In this document: piece after piece, positions 1 to 21,685 of the stretch
Numbering within the stretch: position 1 is the first letter of the stretch
How the letters are laid out: each line of letters begins with the position of its first letter
From: Chrysomallon squamiferum
Taxonomy: Eukaryota > Mollusca > Gastropoda > Neomphalida > Peltospiridae
Assembly (NCBI GenBank): GCA_012295275.1
Contig: CM022671.1
Location: forward strand, 22,134,822-22,198,821
Reading direction: 5' to 3'
Length of the DNA stretch: 64,000 nt
Program-made: the position numbers and the translations under genes
Notes under the pieces: model-generated
Seen by the model: only the letters and a program-made list of their open reading frames with translations
Told to the model about the DNA's origin: nothing
The model's database searches: none

Positions 1-340
1 TTTTAGTGAACTTACATAATCTAAATAAATAAAACCAAAAAAAAATAGAAACATTCAAGAAAGAGAGAAGTAAACAACTACATGTATACATGAAACTGTA
101 CATGACTCAACGTGGATTTGGAGAAGAAAACAGTTTTTTGTTTTCTACATACTACTATTTTGTGTGGAAGATAGAATTTCACCAGCACTTCCTTCGTGAT
201 ATCATTGTTCGCTAACCCATGGCTGTAATATTTCATTTTACAAAAACAAAAAAAAACCGTCAACCGATACGAAACTGTGGTGCAAAATAACATGTAAACT
301 CATACCATTTAGATACACATATAGAAAAAATAGATACATC

Positions 341-382
341 AGTGAGTGAGAGAGAGAGAGAGAGAGAGCGTGTGTGTGTGTG
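341..382. repeat. (GA)n-(GT)n compound microsatellite
   Basis: A GTGA/GA run passes directly into a GT run. This is a simple repeat with no coding meaning. Confidence 0.9.
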
Positions 383-554
383 CAATCGATACTTCGTGAA
401 AAGTAACTCATAAAAAAGGTTTTTTTTATATATATAAACATTGCCACTGACTTATCTCGGTCTGTGATAAACTACTTTGTAGGAACAGAAAATAACAGGA
501 TTGTTTGTCCCGTCTTGGGCCAGCGTTCAGAAATTTAACTGAGATCAAATAAAT

Positions 555-556
<2 letters not shown>

Positions 557-635
<79 letters not shown>
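557..635. repeat. (GA)n microsatellite
   Basis: An uninterrupted GA dinucleotide run of about 79 bp. Its minus-strand translation gives a spurious Ser-Leu repeat. Confidence 0.98.
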
Positions 636-638
<3 letters not shown>

Positions 639-1251
639 GAATAATAATACAAATAAGAAGAGCACTTAGAGAGTTAAATAGAAAAATCTATCTCTACAAA
701 GTTTTCGTGAGTCTATTGTGCAGCATAGCATCACTGATGTGAAACATAAAAAACGGATCGTGATGTTAAAGTTCAGTGTACTATAAAATACTATTATTGT
801 CAGTCACAATTCACTGACAGAGTACACAACAGTCTATAGTTTGTTCTACAAGTTTACAGTCTGATGCAATACTTTATTTCCACAAATCATTTAGAAAGTG
901 GACTTTTACTGAAACCATATATATATATATATCTGAAAAGATGAAGAAAAACGAAATACAAGAAAAAAATATTTAAATTGTCATTTTGAATATCTTACAT
1001 GCAAACATTTGGTTCAGAAATAAACAGAGAACAAGTAAGTAAAAATAATTGAAGATTCTTGTTCGCAGCTATATTATTTTATTACAGTACTTTGTTATTA
1101 GGAAAGGCTGGTCGCTAGTAATTATAAAAAGAAAACTTGTACATGGATACAAAATGTATATCGATCATTTATTTATATTATCATGGATTTAATTTCATTT
1201 AAATTTAGCAAATATTAATTTCCAACTTGGATGAGTGTAATATATGTCTAG

Positions 1252-1391
1252 AATAACTGGTTACTGTCTTAAAATATCAGCTTTATCCTGCGAGGGTTAG
1301 AATTCTTATTGCAGCGAGGCTCTGACGAATTCCTTTCGCTATTCGAGCTAAGCATGATACAGCATATATCTTAAGACAGTAACCAGTTATT
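1252..1391. mobile_element. Small inverted-repeat element (MITE-like)
   Basis: The ends are perfect inverted repeats of 21 bp: the left arm at 1252-1272 starts AATAACTGGTTACTGTC and the right arm at 1371-1391 is its reverse complement. The match continues inward for about five more bases with one mismatch. The roughly 98-bp interior is visibly richer in G and C than its surroundings and has no coding frame. No clear target-site duplication is visible, so the family is unknown. The structure fits a non-autonomous DNA transposon. Confidence 0.6.
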
Positions 1392-2587
1392 TAAATAATA
1401 AAAAAATGTTACTTTTCTCAACTAAGAGCTCTCTGGAGTACTATATTCACCTGTATCGATTTATTGTCGCCTACAAAATATATACATCAAAGCAAATAAC
1501 AATAATTTAAAAAAAAAATGAAATAGAAAATAAATAAAAAGTAAAATATTCTTTAACAACTAAACCAGCAATTAAACACTAAAGAAGTGACTTTGAAAAA
1601 ACATATATAAATAATAAATAATTAATAAAAGTCTAAATTTGTCTAGTCATTGTATTTTGTCACTATTTATAGTGTTTGCTGGATAAAAAGATATTATTAC
1701 TGACTGTATGCCACTGTTATTTCTCTTTGTTTATTTATATAATATTACGTACATGTGTACTATGATGAAATATTTATATAGCATGACAACATAAACATAT
1801 GGATAAAGATGTGTGTCCTAGTTATTCATTTTTTTTCTTCTTCATTTTTATTTTTTTAAATTTGTTTTTACATGATTGGTTTTCTTAACTTTATTTATTT
1901 ATTTATTTAGTTGTTTTGTTTTGTTTATAATTTGTTTAGGCCATAAACCGTTTAACTGTGTTATTTTATTATTTATTTTATTTCCTTCCATTTGTCTCTG
2001 AGCACTCGTATGATTCAGTTGTTTTAAAACTAGGAGTACTTTGTGAATCGTAGCATATGAAAAAACGCAGAATAAAAAGAAATTTAAAACAAAATAGTAA
2101 CCAGTGATAACCTATGGAATATCAGATATAGCATATCTTTATCAACAATAACAACAACAATAATAAATTTAAAAAATGTAATGATGATTAATCTGTATTC
2201 ATTATACCGTATAATTATTTTATTAAACATACCACTTATTTTATTCGTCACCTTGATATATATTATTTCAAAGGTCTAACGTCATAGTCCAAACAAGTAA
2301 ATAAATAAATAAATAAAAAGTCAAGAAATACATGGTTTCGAATCGAGGGCACGTGAACTTTAACATAGCTTAGTCTTGCTGGAACCTTAAGTTTTTGTAA
2401 TAATCATAAATCCCAAACCAAAAGCTACATTTTATCATAATGCTCATGTTAAGATCCAGACGTTCTGTCTCGTATTATTTTTGCTGTTGTCTGCAATTCG
2501 TATACATAGATAGCATTCTGGTTTTATCTTCTTACGATGCAGAATTATGTGAGACACGTTAAGGCCATAACATCGTCTGCTATGTGT

Positions 2588-2754
2588 GTGTATGGTTAAA
2601 AAAACAAAAAACAAACAAACAAACAAACAAATGAACAAATGAACAAAAGGAAAACAAGATAAAAAAAAAAGTGTATGGTTAAAACAAACAAACAAACAAA
2701 CAACAAACAAACAAATGAACAAATGAACAAAAGGAAAACAAGATAAAAAAAAAG
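2588..2754. repeat. Tandem duplication, 83-bp period
   Basis: Two adjacent copies begin with GTGTATGGTTAAAA at 2588 and 2671. Each runs through CAAA repeats, an ATGAACAA doublet and an AAGGAAAACAAGAT stretch to a poly-A tract. Differences are limited mainly to the number of CAAA units, so the duplication looks recent. Confidence 0.85.
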
Positions 2755-3004
2755 TAAATAAATAAATAAAAATAATAAAAAAGACTCGAAACCTAGTCTA
2801 AGAATGGAAGATTTATCATTTTCAGTTTATTATCGTTATGAATGAAATCAGCGTTCTAGATTTATGTTTCTGTTTTTATGTAATAACGTGAAATACTGTT
2901 TTTTTATGCCATCAGTATATTACATTAAGTGTTTGAAGTAACTGTCTTGATTAATAAGTAAATTCACTAAAAAAATACCTTGAAATGTATCATTTTCTTG
3001 CTTT

Positions 3005-3008
<4 letters not shown>

Positions 3009-3084
<76 letters not shown>
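3009..3084. repeat. (GA)n microsatellite
   Basis: An uninterrupted GA run of about 76 bp. The plus-strand frame through it (Arg-Glu repeats) is not a gene. Confidence 0.98.
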
Positions 3085-3086
<2 letters not shown>

Positions 3087-3617
3087 TTTAACGAAGTATG
3101 GATGGTAACGGATTTTAAACTGATTTCAAATTCTGTCCGTTTTTGTTCCTTTTTTTTTTGTTTTTAATGTTATTTTTTTTCTCATGAAAAATGATTGGAA
3201 GATCGTATTACGTACCACTAAACATTAACATATGTGTACATACCAGATGTTAAACCTGATCCTAAAACCGTTATTGATCAAACTATGTTGTTAGCGACAG
3301 CAAGCCAACTGACCTTATTCTTTTTTTCTATTGAACTTTTTTTCTCTTAAATGGAACATGTCTAGTACAGTGTTGTGAAAACATATGGCGACACGTAGGA
3401 GCTATTTTGAAAAAAAAAAAATGTTAAGAATACTTGTAACTAAGTGTAAATAAACAAAACCTTAATACTCCACCTTCAGGGACCTAGAGTCTAGATCCTT
3501 TTGGATGACGTGGAGTGTAATTACAGAACTTCATATGAAATACATAAATTTTAATATGTATAAATAGAAGCAGTTATATTTATATACTTGCTTAGAAATC
3601 CACGTATATATAAAATA

Positions 3618-3668
3618 ATACATACATACATAGACACATACATACATACATACACACACACATATATA
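3618..3668. repeat. (CATA)n/(CA)n microsatellite
   Basis: Imperfect CATA units grade into CA and then TA repeats. Confidence 0.85.
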
Positions 3669-4209
3669 TGCCTATACACAAATATGCATGCTGTGAACAT
3701 AGAGGCTCGTATAAAAGTGCATCACTCATTCAGATAAAAATATACTTATGCAAGTCAAACTTTTGTTTCCCTAACATCACTGCAAACAGTTCATGTGCCA
3801 GACATATTATGCAGGGTTAGAAATGTCAAAGTTCTAGGCCACCTGAAAGAGCATAATGACCGATATTTCGCTAATTTGTTGGCCCTAAGCCAAAAGAGGC
3901 TTAACCAACAGGAATAGTATTAACATCTCTCGGCCTAATATGACCTCAAATGAAAGCTGCTCAACGTTTCAAAACAATATCATGACATTTTTTTGTTTTC
4001 ATAAAAAGAAGCAAATCCATACCGACCTACTTTTTCCTCTGACTGGAACGTTTTCATTCACAGTAAACTAATTTCATGTTGAAAGTGTAATCAGTCATAT
4101 AAATTCCCACGGATAACTATCTTGTTTATTTTTTATTAGGCCCAGGTTATTTATAAAATTCAAAATAATGATAAAGGAAAAAAACATATAATTTACTTTT
4201 GAAATTTAA

Positions 4210-4263
<54 letters not shown>

Positions 4264-4279
4264 AATAAATAAATAAATC
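4210..4279. repeat. (ATA)n-(AATA)n microsatellite
   Basis: A trinucleotide TAA run changes into a tetranucleotide AATA run. Confidence 0.95.
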
Positions 4280-4459
4280 AGTCAATCAAAAATAAAATAA
4301 AATAATATATATATATTCGTATGTATGTATAATTATATGTATGCTCATAGAGGTGTAATATAGTTATCGTGCACCGAATGTATGTTTTTCTAAAAAACAA
4401 GAACAACTGTACGTATATTTATTTACATTACATAATTACGAAATATCTCACTGATTTAC

Positions 4460-4551
4460 ACACATACATAAATACATTCATACATACAAACAAACATACA
4501 TACATGCATACATACATACATACATACATACATACATACGTACGTACATAT
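4460..4551. repeat. (CATA)n microsatellite
   Basis: CATA units dominate, with a few variants (CAAA, CGTA). The spurious Tyr-Ile-His-Thr frame across it is repeat translation. Confidence 0.9.
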
Positions 4552-4799
4552 AATTATGAAATACAAATTAAGTGTTAGTGTCAGAGGACATGTTAATAAT
4601 AACAAATGCTGTTTTAATTCAGTGGAATAGTTCATTAGTTAGAAAAGTTACAATAATTTCTAGAAATAGTGCATAACTGCGTAAATAACAAACTGCTGAT
4701 ATTTAATAATTATTTCTATTGTGTGAACTGATTTAGTTGAGTGACTCCTGTACTAGTAAACATTGATAATACGATACCAGGTCGTTATAATAGTACTGA

Positions 4800-4934
4800 A
4801 ATGATTGGCTAGCTACGGGAGGCGTGACCCAGAGCTTGATATTTCATTGGCTAATATCTTAATGTACAAGCCAACGAAAATACCTGTTATGTTGTAATTT
4901 ATTCTAACATTGGCATCCACGCATTTGGGTGATA
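4800..4934 (+). promoter_or_regulatory. HPD promoter region with two inverted CCAAT boxes
   Basis: Immediately upstream of the HPD start codon, the sequence holds two inverted CCAAT motifs (ATTGG at 4804-4808 and 4846-4850) spaced 42 bp apart, each followed by CTA. A short G/C-rich segment (GGGAGGCGTGACC, about 4818-4830) lies between them. No TATA box is evident at a fixed distance. Paired CCAAT boxes suggest NF-Y type promoter control, but the transcription start itself cannot be seen. Confidence 0.5.
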
Positions 4935-15062
<10,128 letters not shown>

Positions 15063-17938
15063 GAATGAAAAAAACAACAACAAAAATACCTGTGAAGTTT
15101 ATAGAATTTGCAGCATTTTCATTCTTTAAAATAATAGTCACTTCTTTTAAAGCCATTATTAACATAGATAAAGACATTCTGTACCTAATGATTAATTAAC
15201 TAGAACACAGAACTGAAATTGTTTTTACAGACAATCATGAATCAGAAAATATTTTTATTTTCAAATAATAATAATAATAAAAAAAATTATTTTGGAGGAA
15301 CAGAATTACAGACAAAAAAATATTATCTTAGATAACTGACATTTTAAATGGTACAAAAATCATAGTAATTTTAATTGTTATATTACATGATATAGAATAC
15401 AAACTAATAATTAAAAAATCATTAATAAATAAAACATCATTTTACAACATACCAAATCACCCATTTATAAAATAAATTAAACAGAATTAATGTCAGATAA
15501 AATATGATGGCTCTTTCTTTTATGCAAAATTCAGTTGTTACATTCCATTTCGTATGAAGAGGTACATTCAGCTTGTATCTGTGACTTAGTCTCATTTTCA
15601 TTCAGTATTTGTTCAGGACGAAATGCGTGAAATGCAATCATTTATATGCAGCATGCTTTAAGCATACTGTGTTGTGTATACTGTTGAAAATAATAACATT
15701 ATTATATAATATATTAGTCATGATTTGGGTTTTGGCAGCATATTTTATTCAGAATTGCATACATATATATATACATATATAAACGTAAGTATATATATAT
15801 ATTTATATATACATATATCGGCACAACTGGATTTAATTCATTAACATGGTTGTGGGGAATAAAATTTTAGTGAAGGTATTGGTAACTGTGTGCCGTAGAG
15901 ATTACTTTATTACTGAAATTTTTTATTTGTTGACTATGTTTTTTAAATGATAAAAATGATTCTTTTTTTTTAATGTAAAAGTAAATCTTGATTTAAAAAA
16001 TATCCTAACAGTATTATAAAATATCGGACAACATTAAAGAAAAATAATTATTAAAAAAAAAAAAAAAAGAAAATAAATAAAATGTAAACACATATATACT
16101 CTTACTGCATTCAGAAATTCAATTTATTTTGTTTTTTAAACTCCTTTGAAGTGCATAAGCTGATTCTCTTTGTTAACCTTTAAATATCATCTGATAATGA
16201 GAATACACTGCATTAACCCTATATGCTAAATTGACAATCATAATTTTAAATATTTTAACAAGTGATGTCTTCAAAGTACTGGATAAATAAATGTTTGTTT
16301 TTGTTATAATTTTTTTTTTTAAAAGTGCTGACCTCTATCCAAATATTAACACAGTGATTTGGTGGTAATGTCTGTTATCAAAAACAAAATAGGTGATTAT
16401 TCAAGAAAGGCCAATCAGTATTAAAACAGATGAGTTGATGTTTAAACTAGAATTTCTTGAAGAAATATTGGTAACAATAATTATAAAGAATTTAATTTTT
16501 GGTTGCACACAAGTTTTAATCTAGTTGTATATAAGTAATTTTATGACAGTTATTCTTGATTTACTATGATTTTTTTTGTCCTTTGAACTATTTTTTAAAA
16601 AACATATTTAATAAAGATGATCTATTTTTTGACTTGTTAATGTACAAAGTTTTATGAATGTTATAATCATGTTTTATTTTTTGTTCACTAGAACATAACA
16701 AATTAGTGCTGTTCAAAGAGAAGTATTATTTGTTAGATTGTGATTTTTTTTTTGATTTTATCAGAATCTGTTTTCAGAAATGTTTTGTATTTTTTTTTTT
16801 TTTTTCATTTAATATGTTACATTTAAATTCATTTTATAGTATTTCATTCATGAAATTATTTTAGGAAATTTGAGCAAAGTGCTCAGTTGGTGTACACTGA
16901 AGTTTACAAAATTAAGAACACAAAAATCCATTCCACAGACTTACAAATTTTAAAATTAAAAAATTATTTTGTTATAGCTTATGAATAAGATTCAGAAATA
17001 TTTTACATTTTGAACTTTAAAGAAAACAATTTTTTTTTTAAATTTACATGGATATGTGTAGAAGAAAATGTTCAGTTAATGCACTTATATAAAGAATATC
17101 ATCTTTTCTGGTTTACAGCTTTTGGATATGATTTTACTTTTTGATATAAATGTGTAAAAAACAAATATTTTCTGCAGTCTCAGTATTTACTCGTATGTAA
17201 CTTCTATTTTAATTCAGTTTACATTTCAAAGTTGACTAATCGTAGTCTTGTAGTTAAATATATGCAAGTTGGGAGAAGATTGTTATTTAAATGTGTGTTT
17301 TTCATTATAAACAAATAATGTACATTTTAATTTAGCCATGTCAGAATGGTTTCTGCAAATAACTAACTTTATCAGAAGAATTGACAGAATACACATGAAT
17401 ATCTTTTGCATAAAACATGCTGGTTAACAGAACTTTTAAATGTTTTGACTGCAGAAATTCACTATTTTACAAGTTGACTAATTTTGTAATATTAGAATAA
17501 ACCACTAATATATAAAAATAAACAGTCCATAAAAATTGTTTTATCCTTTTACATGTAGAACTATTTTTGTTATTTCATTTAAAATATATACAGTGTCTGT
17601 TTGTTGAGCATTTTTGAACAATATAGCCATTGTTAAGTTATGTTGTTGATTTGATGGATTATTATTAACTACGGTGAAGATATTTGTTTTTTCTGTTGTT
17701 GTTTTTTTGTTGTTGTACAGCAGTGTGGAAATTTAAATTCTGTGTAAAATAGATAAAAAGATTTTAGGATTTTATTTTTAAAAACATGCTTTGGTGAGTG
17801 GTCTTGTTTGTGAAAAATCCAACTGTAAAATTTAGACTCTTATTTTCTTCAGTTAACAATTAAAGAAAAATTTCTCCCATTTTCCAATCCAGCAAGATAT
17901 GCAATAAATTAAAATTCTTCCAAAGAAATGGGCGTTAA

Positions 17939-17940
<2 letters not shown>

Positions 17941-17991
<51 letters not shown>
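17941..17991. repeat. (TAA)n microsatellite
   Basis: Trinucleotide run of about 50 bp followed by an A run. Confidence 0.95.
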
Positions 17992-17999
<8 letters not shown>

Positions 18000-18360
18000 C
18001 AAAAATAAAATGGTATGTACAAAATCAAGATATCAGTTTCTCTAATTCTTTAGAAGTTACTTATTACATTTTTATGTTTTAAATTGTAAATGACCATAGA
18101 ACTAACTCTAAAATTCTTAAAATAATAGGCACATTTTTATGAGAGAAAAAAACAAAAGTTAACAATAATAAAAAATTGCCTTTATATATTTGTTTAAAAA
18201 GCTATTAAAAAGAAATAGGCTGATTCTGTGTTGCTGTTTTCCTGAATACCTACTGTTTCTGTACTGTTGATTAAAAATTAATTAATGTTATAGAAGAAAT
18301 GATTGGAGAAAGATTTGGATAGAGGTGTTGTATAGTTTGTTTGTGGATGTATATATTATT

Positions 18361-18435
18361 ACTCAGTGACATAGTTGTTAAGTCTATGTTCTGGTGGCCC
18401 ATTTTGGCAGCTGATTTTGAGTGTGAAACCGTACT
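18361..18435 (+). mobile_element. Possible degraded tRNA-derived SINE head
   Basis: The segment TGACATAGTTGTTAAGTC resembles the A-box region of Leu/Ser tRNAs (a GCCGAGTGGTTAAG-like core). About 40 bp on, GATTTTGAGTGTGAAACC sits where a B box would be. Both boxes are mismatched, and no tail or target-site duplication was identified. This is a weak call. Confidence 0.25.
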
Positions 18436-19661
18436 TAATATTGACTATTTTAACCAGTGTGTGCTTTATGTAATATGTATCTTTTTTTTTTAAATTTAAG
18501 AAGCATTGAAGGCCTTTGATTCAGAATGTAACTTACTGGTTTTAATGCATAATAGACATTCTAATATTCAACGCACATGGTGAACATTTTAAAGTTTGTT
18601 ATAGGATTGTGTTGTGTTTTGTTTTTTTCATCTTGTTATTTTATTTTGCACAAAGCAAAATGGTTCATGTTAAAAGGATGTGCAACTTTAAATTTAAATA
18701 TGTATGAAAACCTTTAACATTTATCATTTTAATGCTTTTTTATGTGTTTTTAAGTGGAACATTTTATGTAAAAAAAGAGTAAAAGATATATAAATAAATT
18801 GTCCATGTTTTTAAAAAGGATTCACAAAGTATGCACAAATTTTAATCCTGTATTCATTAAGAACAAATTTTGTTGTTGTTAAAAAGTATTATGACTTCAT
18901 TATGAGCACATTTTAAATTTTGTTGTTATTTTATGAAATTTTATTTTTATTACTAAGTTCAAAGGCCTTCTCTGCTGATAAATATTGATCCTCATGTCTT
19001 GGTGCAGTATATAACTTAGCTTGATGTTTTGTTTTCAATATACATATTCTTCTGTAATCCTTTTCTTTGATGTTAATTTGTATGCTGGAATGTTTTAATG
19101 TTAAATCCCTGGTGTATGAAACATTTTTCTGTCATTTTTATTGAAATTCTGTTATATCAGTATTTAGTTTTTCATTTTATAATTCAAAATTCGTTATTGA
19201 AACAGAACATTTGTTTTTTTGAAATTTAAAACGAATTCACATTAATTAATATATTAATTGAAATCCGTAATAATAATACTCAGATGGTTGTATTTACTTA
19301 GGCTGTGCCTTAAACAAAATTTAGAAATAATTTGTTTTGAATATTGAATATTGTGTGACATTTTGTTATATAATCACAAGTTTGTAATAAATAATTTACA
19401 TGGACAGAAATGCCCATTTTGAATTTGGCTATTGGTACTAGCATTTTTTAAATAGAAAACTATTAACTGGAGACATCGGAAAAAAGAATTATATAATCTT
19501 TTTTCACAGGGTCATTCTCAGAAACAGTTATATCTGCAGATACCTCCAGGTTATATTTTTATTATCTGGTTGTGGTTAATTTTTCATTATACCTGTACTC
19601 ATACTTGTGCAATGTAGTTAAATCTAATTATTAATTTTGAAAAACTACTTTATATATCACT

Positions 19662-19680
19662 AATAAAATACATTAATAAA
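19662..19680 (+). promoter_or_regulatory. Candidate distal HPD polyadenylation signals
   Basis: Two AATAAA hexamers, at 19662-19667 and 19675-19680, precede a TTGTCTTGGTTCTTG-type downstream element and a T tract at about 19725-19745. Use by HPD is inferred only from orientation and arrangement. Confidence 0.35.
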
Positions 19681-19740
19681 AAAATAACTGGAAATGATTG
19701 TCTTGGTTCTTGTTTTTAACTCTTTCTTTTTTTCTTTTTT

Positions 19741-21685
19741 TTTTGTGGGTGTGTAATTTGCTTGTTACAGTGACAGAATATTTTATATTCATTTGTTTTT
19801 CTTCCTGAAAGAAAGGTAACGAAACACACACATACACACAGAAAATATACATATACTGGAATCAAGATAGATCAACATCCACATGGCTGGATTTTGGTAA
19901 TAGTACCCTAAATTATAACTACTTAATACATACACTAAAAATAATGCAAGCAGGTTTTAGCTAACATGTTCAAGAATATTTAGATTATGTATCCATTCTT
20001 CAGAAAAATACATACAAACAATGCCTTATCAGTTAAGAATTACTGAATTGTATAAAAATGAAAACAAATTTAAAAATAAATAGAAAAATAAAAAGATTTC
20101 AGTTCATTATAAACCTTCATTCATCTCTTTCTCCTGCTTTTTTTTAAATGTGCTAATACATAATGTATACTTCAATATTTGTTATTTGTTTTACTGGTGG
20201 GCAGTCTTTGTTAATAATAAAGTACGACCTTTAAAATACACAAACACATAAAGCTGTTTGAAAGAATTTTGGTGGCTCAGGCTATTAGGCTTTTTTTGTG
20301 TGTGTGTGTGTGTGTGTCCCTGTGCAAATGCATTTGTGAAATTTCAGAATGAAAGGTTAAATTGGTAATCTCATTCAATCTTATTTCACTGGAATCTTGT
20401 GTGTTTATACAACTTCTGTCTGACCCAGCTCCACCCCCAAAAAAACAAAACTGAAAAAAAAAATAACCACCACCAACAAACTTATTCAAATGTTAATAAA
20501 CACATTATGAAAATTAATATACAAGTATCATTAGAATCACATTAGACTCCAAGATGTGACAAAAAATAATAAAACAATGACTGCACCTGGGACTGTATTG
20601 CAAAAAATTTCTCCAGTTATTGTTGGTGTAAATTCTCTGATTTACACATTAAAAAGTAACAATAAAATGGAAAATAAAAAGAAAAAAGAATTTTTTTTTA
20701 AAATTTAAAAGAAGAGACAGAGAAAACTAAATACTTCATAAGACAAAAATAAGAGTTAAAAAAATCTTTAGTGATAAACAATAAAGCTTTATTATATTTT
20801 AGTTTATTAAAATATTCACAAGTCACACTGACATTAAATCAGCTCTCATCCATTTTATTCATTTAAAGTAAACATATTTAGAACAAGTTAAATGTATGAA
20901 CAGGTAACAGTGTTTATCTGCAGTATATGGTTTTCTCACTTTATGTGAAATTGTTTTGACATATTGTTATAATGTACATTGACTCTGTACTTAATTAAGA
21001 TTAATAACAAAATGAAAAGAAGTCAAAAACTGTCATGATACGAAATATCTCATGTTAGCATTTCATATCAACACTGAAATACTGCAATATCAACCAACAA
21101 CTTTTATTTCTACTTTATATAAATAACAACAAACGAAAACATGAAATTGAAACAAAATATGATGGTAAATCTGTTAACAATGAAAAATCTACCCTGAAAC
21201 TCATCTTCAGAGTATTCCCTGAACAAACCAATTTGAAATTATTTATATCTTTTAATTATTCTTTGGAAGAATTTTGTAGAGCTGATGTTGGAATATTCTA
21301 GAATTTCCCAGATTGAACAGTTTTGTGAAAATTTACTTTCACAGTACCACAAAGAGGAAATGTGCAGACTTAAATTAGTTATTTTAAAAGTTTACATTGC
21401 ACTCTCAAGAAAAGCTGTTGCTTAGATTCTCTGAAAGCAGGATAATGTGAAGTGCTCACTTTCAATACTGAGAATCTGAATTGATTCTGTCATCTTGACT
21501 GATTCTTGCTTGTGCCAGTAATTAAAAAAGATATTATAACACTGGTTTCCTTTCCAGTTAAATTTGAACTTTCATATATATGTCGAGGTTTTCTGTTGTT
21601 GTTTTTTTCAAGTGGGTACTGGATTTGCCTGGACTCAAGAATAACATACTTATTTTATTCATTAAGATGTATGCTGCCTACAAAT
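19741..21685. other. Intergenic / 3' UTR of the CCCH gene
   Basis: AT-rich with no coding exon seen. A (GT)n run lies at about 20295-20318. On the minus strand, AATAAA occurs at 20793-20788 and also at 21659-21654. The latter is only about 27 bases past the CCCH stop. The more distal one would give a 3' UTR of about 0.9 kb. Confidence 0.4.

Larger units (their letters stand above)
1..4800. other. Intergenic, repeat-rich, no gene seen
   Basis: This AT-rich stretch upstream of HPD holds no frame with exon-like character. It contains several microsatellites, an 83-bp tandem duplication and a small inverted-repeat element, listed separately. A somewhat more complex stretch at about 3780-4010 shows no recognisable coding or RNA signal. 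The open frames here translate GA, CA and ACAT repeats. Confidence 0.6.
15063..19740 (+). other. Probable long HPD 3' UTR / intergenic
   Basis: No exon-like sequence is visible. AATAAA signals occur soon after the stop (15424-15433) and again at 19662-19667 and 19675-19680. The last pair is followed within about 25 bp by a T/GT-rich tract, the usual arrangement at a cleavage site. The plus strand is T-rich for long stretches. Either a short 3' UTR ending near 15450 or a 4.6-kb one is possible. A (TAA)n run lies at 17941-17991, and a possible SINE fragment at 18361-18435. Confidence 0.35.

Noticed and set aside
426-665. Minus-strand frame rich in Ser-Leu
   Set aside because: It is the translation of the (GA)n run at 557-635.
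2325-2360. GGTTTCGAATCGAGG, resembling a tRNA T-arm
   Set aside because: It has one extra base compared with a B box, and no A box, acceptor stem or anticodon arm is found upstream.
4369-4578. Plus-strand frame with Tyr-Ile-His-Thr repeats
   Set aside because: It translates the CATA microsatellite.
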